A DNA stretch of 5,839 nucleotides from Gemmatimonadota bacterium (GTDB lineage: Bacteria > Gemmatimonadota > Gemmatimonadetes > Palauibacterales > Palauibacteraceae): positions 1 through 5,839 of the forward strand of contig JARFPW010000165.1 in assembly GCA_029288095.1 (NCBI GenBank), written 5' to 3'. The notes under the pieces were generated by a model. That model did no database searches. It was not told the origin of the DNA and saw only the letters and a list, made by a program, of their open reading frames with translations. Below are positions 5,358 to 5,839 of this stretch, in pieces (the stretch's first letter is position 1; each line of letters starts with the position of its first letter). A program made the translations under genes and the position numbers.

Positions 5358-5839
5358 CAGAACACCGCCCGAGTGTACAGCAAGTCGGGGATGGACGAGC
5401 CGAGCAACCGCCGAAGCGGTGTCACGCCGCCGCCGTAATCGTAGAACAGTTCTACGACGTAGAAGTTGGCACCCTCTGCACCAGCCAACTGATCGAGACC
5501 GATCGCCGGGTCGCCGGTTCTGCCGAGACGACTCTCACCGTCGTACCCAGATGTGGCAGCCTGGGCGTCGATCGTCGGGACGCTGTCCACTACGACGATG
5601 TGCGAAGTGATGGACCCCCCGCGAGTGCCCAGATCCAGCTCCGACCCATTCTCCAGCATGAGGGCGTTGACGGTGTCCAGCGGGGCTCCGCGGGCCGCGA
5701 TGTTGGCACCTTCACGACCGATGGACGTCAGTGAATGAGAGGTGCTGAAGATCGAGCCGAATTCGACGATTCCCAGGACGAGCACAAGCAGGAACGGAAG
5801 GATCAACGCCATCTCCGCGAGTTCCTGCCCGGAATCGTC
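4236..5839 (-). repeat. Diverged tandem duplicate, copy B (TadE/F-like + TadG)
   Basis: This is the collinear counterpart of 1-1785, truncated at the window edge. Here the two genes overlap by one base and the TadE/F-like gene has no low-complexity insertion, which is probably closer to the ancestral state (inference). Confidence 0.75.
5357..5839 (-). CDS. TadE/TadF-like minor pseudopilin, copy 2 (5' end outside window)
   Basis: 160 residues plus stop are visible, and the frame is open to the window edge. The first residues seen are DDSGQELAEMALILPFLL, aligning with residues 16 onward of the copy at 1150-1830, so about 15 N-terminal residues lie beyond 5839. The in-frame ATG at 5812 is inside the membrane segment and is not the start. 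The G|QELAE motif puts Glu at +5, as in TadV-processed pseudopilins. The membrane helix and the GREGANIAARG block match the other copy closely. This copy lacks the Ser/Asp-rich insertion and runs directly from the TPLRRLLGSS region to its LYTRAVF end. Its stop overlaps the start of tadG copy 2 by one base (TGATG). By analogy with the cluster at 1-2287, a canonical tadE is expected just upstream, outside the window. Confidence 0.85.
   Translation of the reverse strand, partial: DDSGQELAEMALILPFLLVLVLGIVEFGSIFSTSHSLTSIGREGANIAARGAPLDTVNALMLENGSELDLGTRGGSITSHIVVVDSVPTIDAQAATSGYDGESRLGRTGDPAIGLDQLAGAEGANFYVVELFYDYGGGVTPLRRLLGSSIPDLLYTRAVF

Noticed and set aside
5357..5812. ATG at 5812 as the start of the partial pseudopilin
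   Set aside because: It lies inside the conserved motif next to the membrane helix; the frame continues upstream and aligns with the paralogue.
1..5839. CRISPR arrays, tRNA or rRNA genes, transposase genes, IS ends, phage genes
   Set aside because: None seen. There are no regularly spaced short repeats, no cloverleaf-like sequences noticed, and no terminal inverted repeats around the duplicated modules.

Overview
The window comes from a GC-rich, probably Gram-negative bacterium that makes Tad (Flp-type, tight-adherence) pili. GC is judged by eye at about 60%. Nothing in the window fixes the phylum. All supported genes lie on the minus strand, so transcription runs from high to low coordinates. 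The plus-strand open frames are GC-driven shadows.

Read in the direction of transcription, the layout is: (1) the C-terminal part of a TadE/TadF-like minor pseudopilin, entering from beyond position 5839 and ending at 5357; (2) a complete TadG-like protein with a von Willebrand factor A (VWA) domain (5357-4167), coupled to it by a TGATG stop/start overlap; (3) a small secreted NTF2-like / putative lumazine-binding protein (4111-3629); (4) a PLP-dependent cysteine synthase family enzyme with a variant substrate-binding loop (3582-2653); (5) a gene-free stretch (2652-2288) with a good sigma-54-like promoter match; (6) a second Tad cluster of TadE (2287-1823), a TadE/TadF-like protein (1830-1150) and a second TadG-like VWA protein (1114 to beyond position 1).

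The pair [TadE/F-like + TadG-VWA] therefore occurs twice in the same orientation, about 4.2 kb apart, as an old and diverged tandem duplication. The two TadG proteins are about 60% identical by eye and share the VWA metal-site residues and a CX5C pair. The two TadE/F proteins are very similar at the N-terminus and share a C-terminal LY-[ST]-RA-[IV]-F ending. The downstream copy has gained about 52 residues of Ser/Asp-rich low-complexity sequence just before that ending.

By family knowledge, TadE/TadF are inner-membrane pseudopilins processed by a TadV-type prepilin peptidase. VWA-bearing TadG proteins are membrane-anchored, outward-facing components of the pilus machine or its tip. Two such sets could be alternative or co-assembled tip complexes; this is inference. 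The NTF2-like gene and the cysteine synthase have no evident role in the pilus and look like passengers between the duplicated modules.
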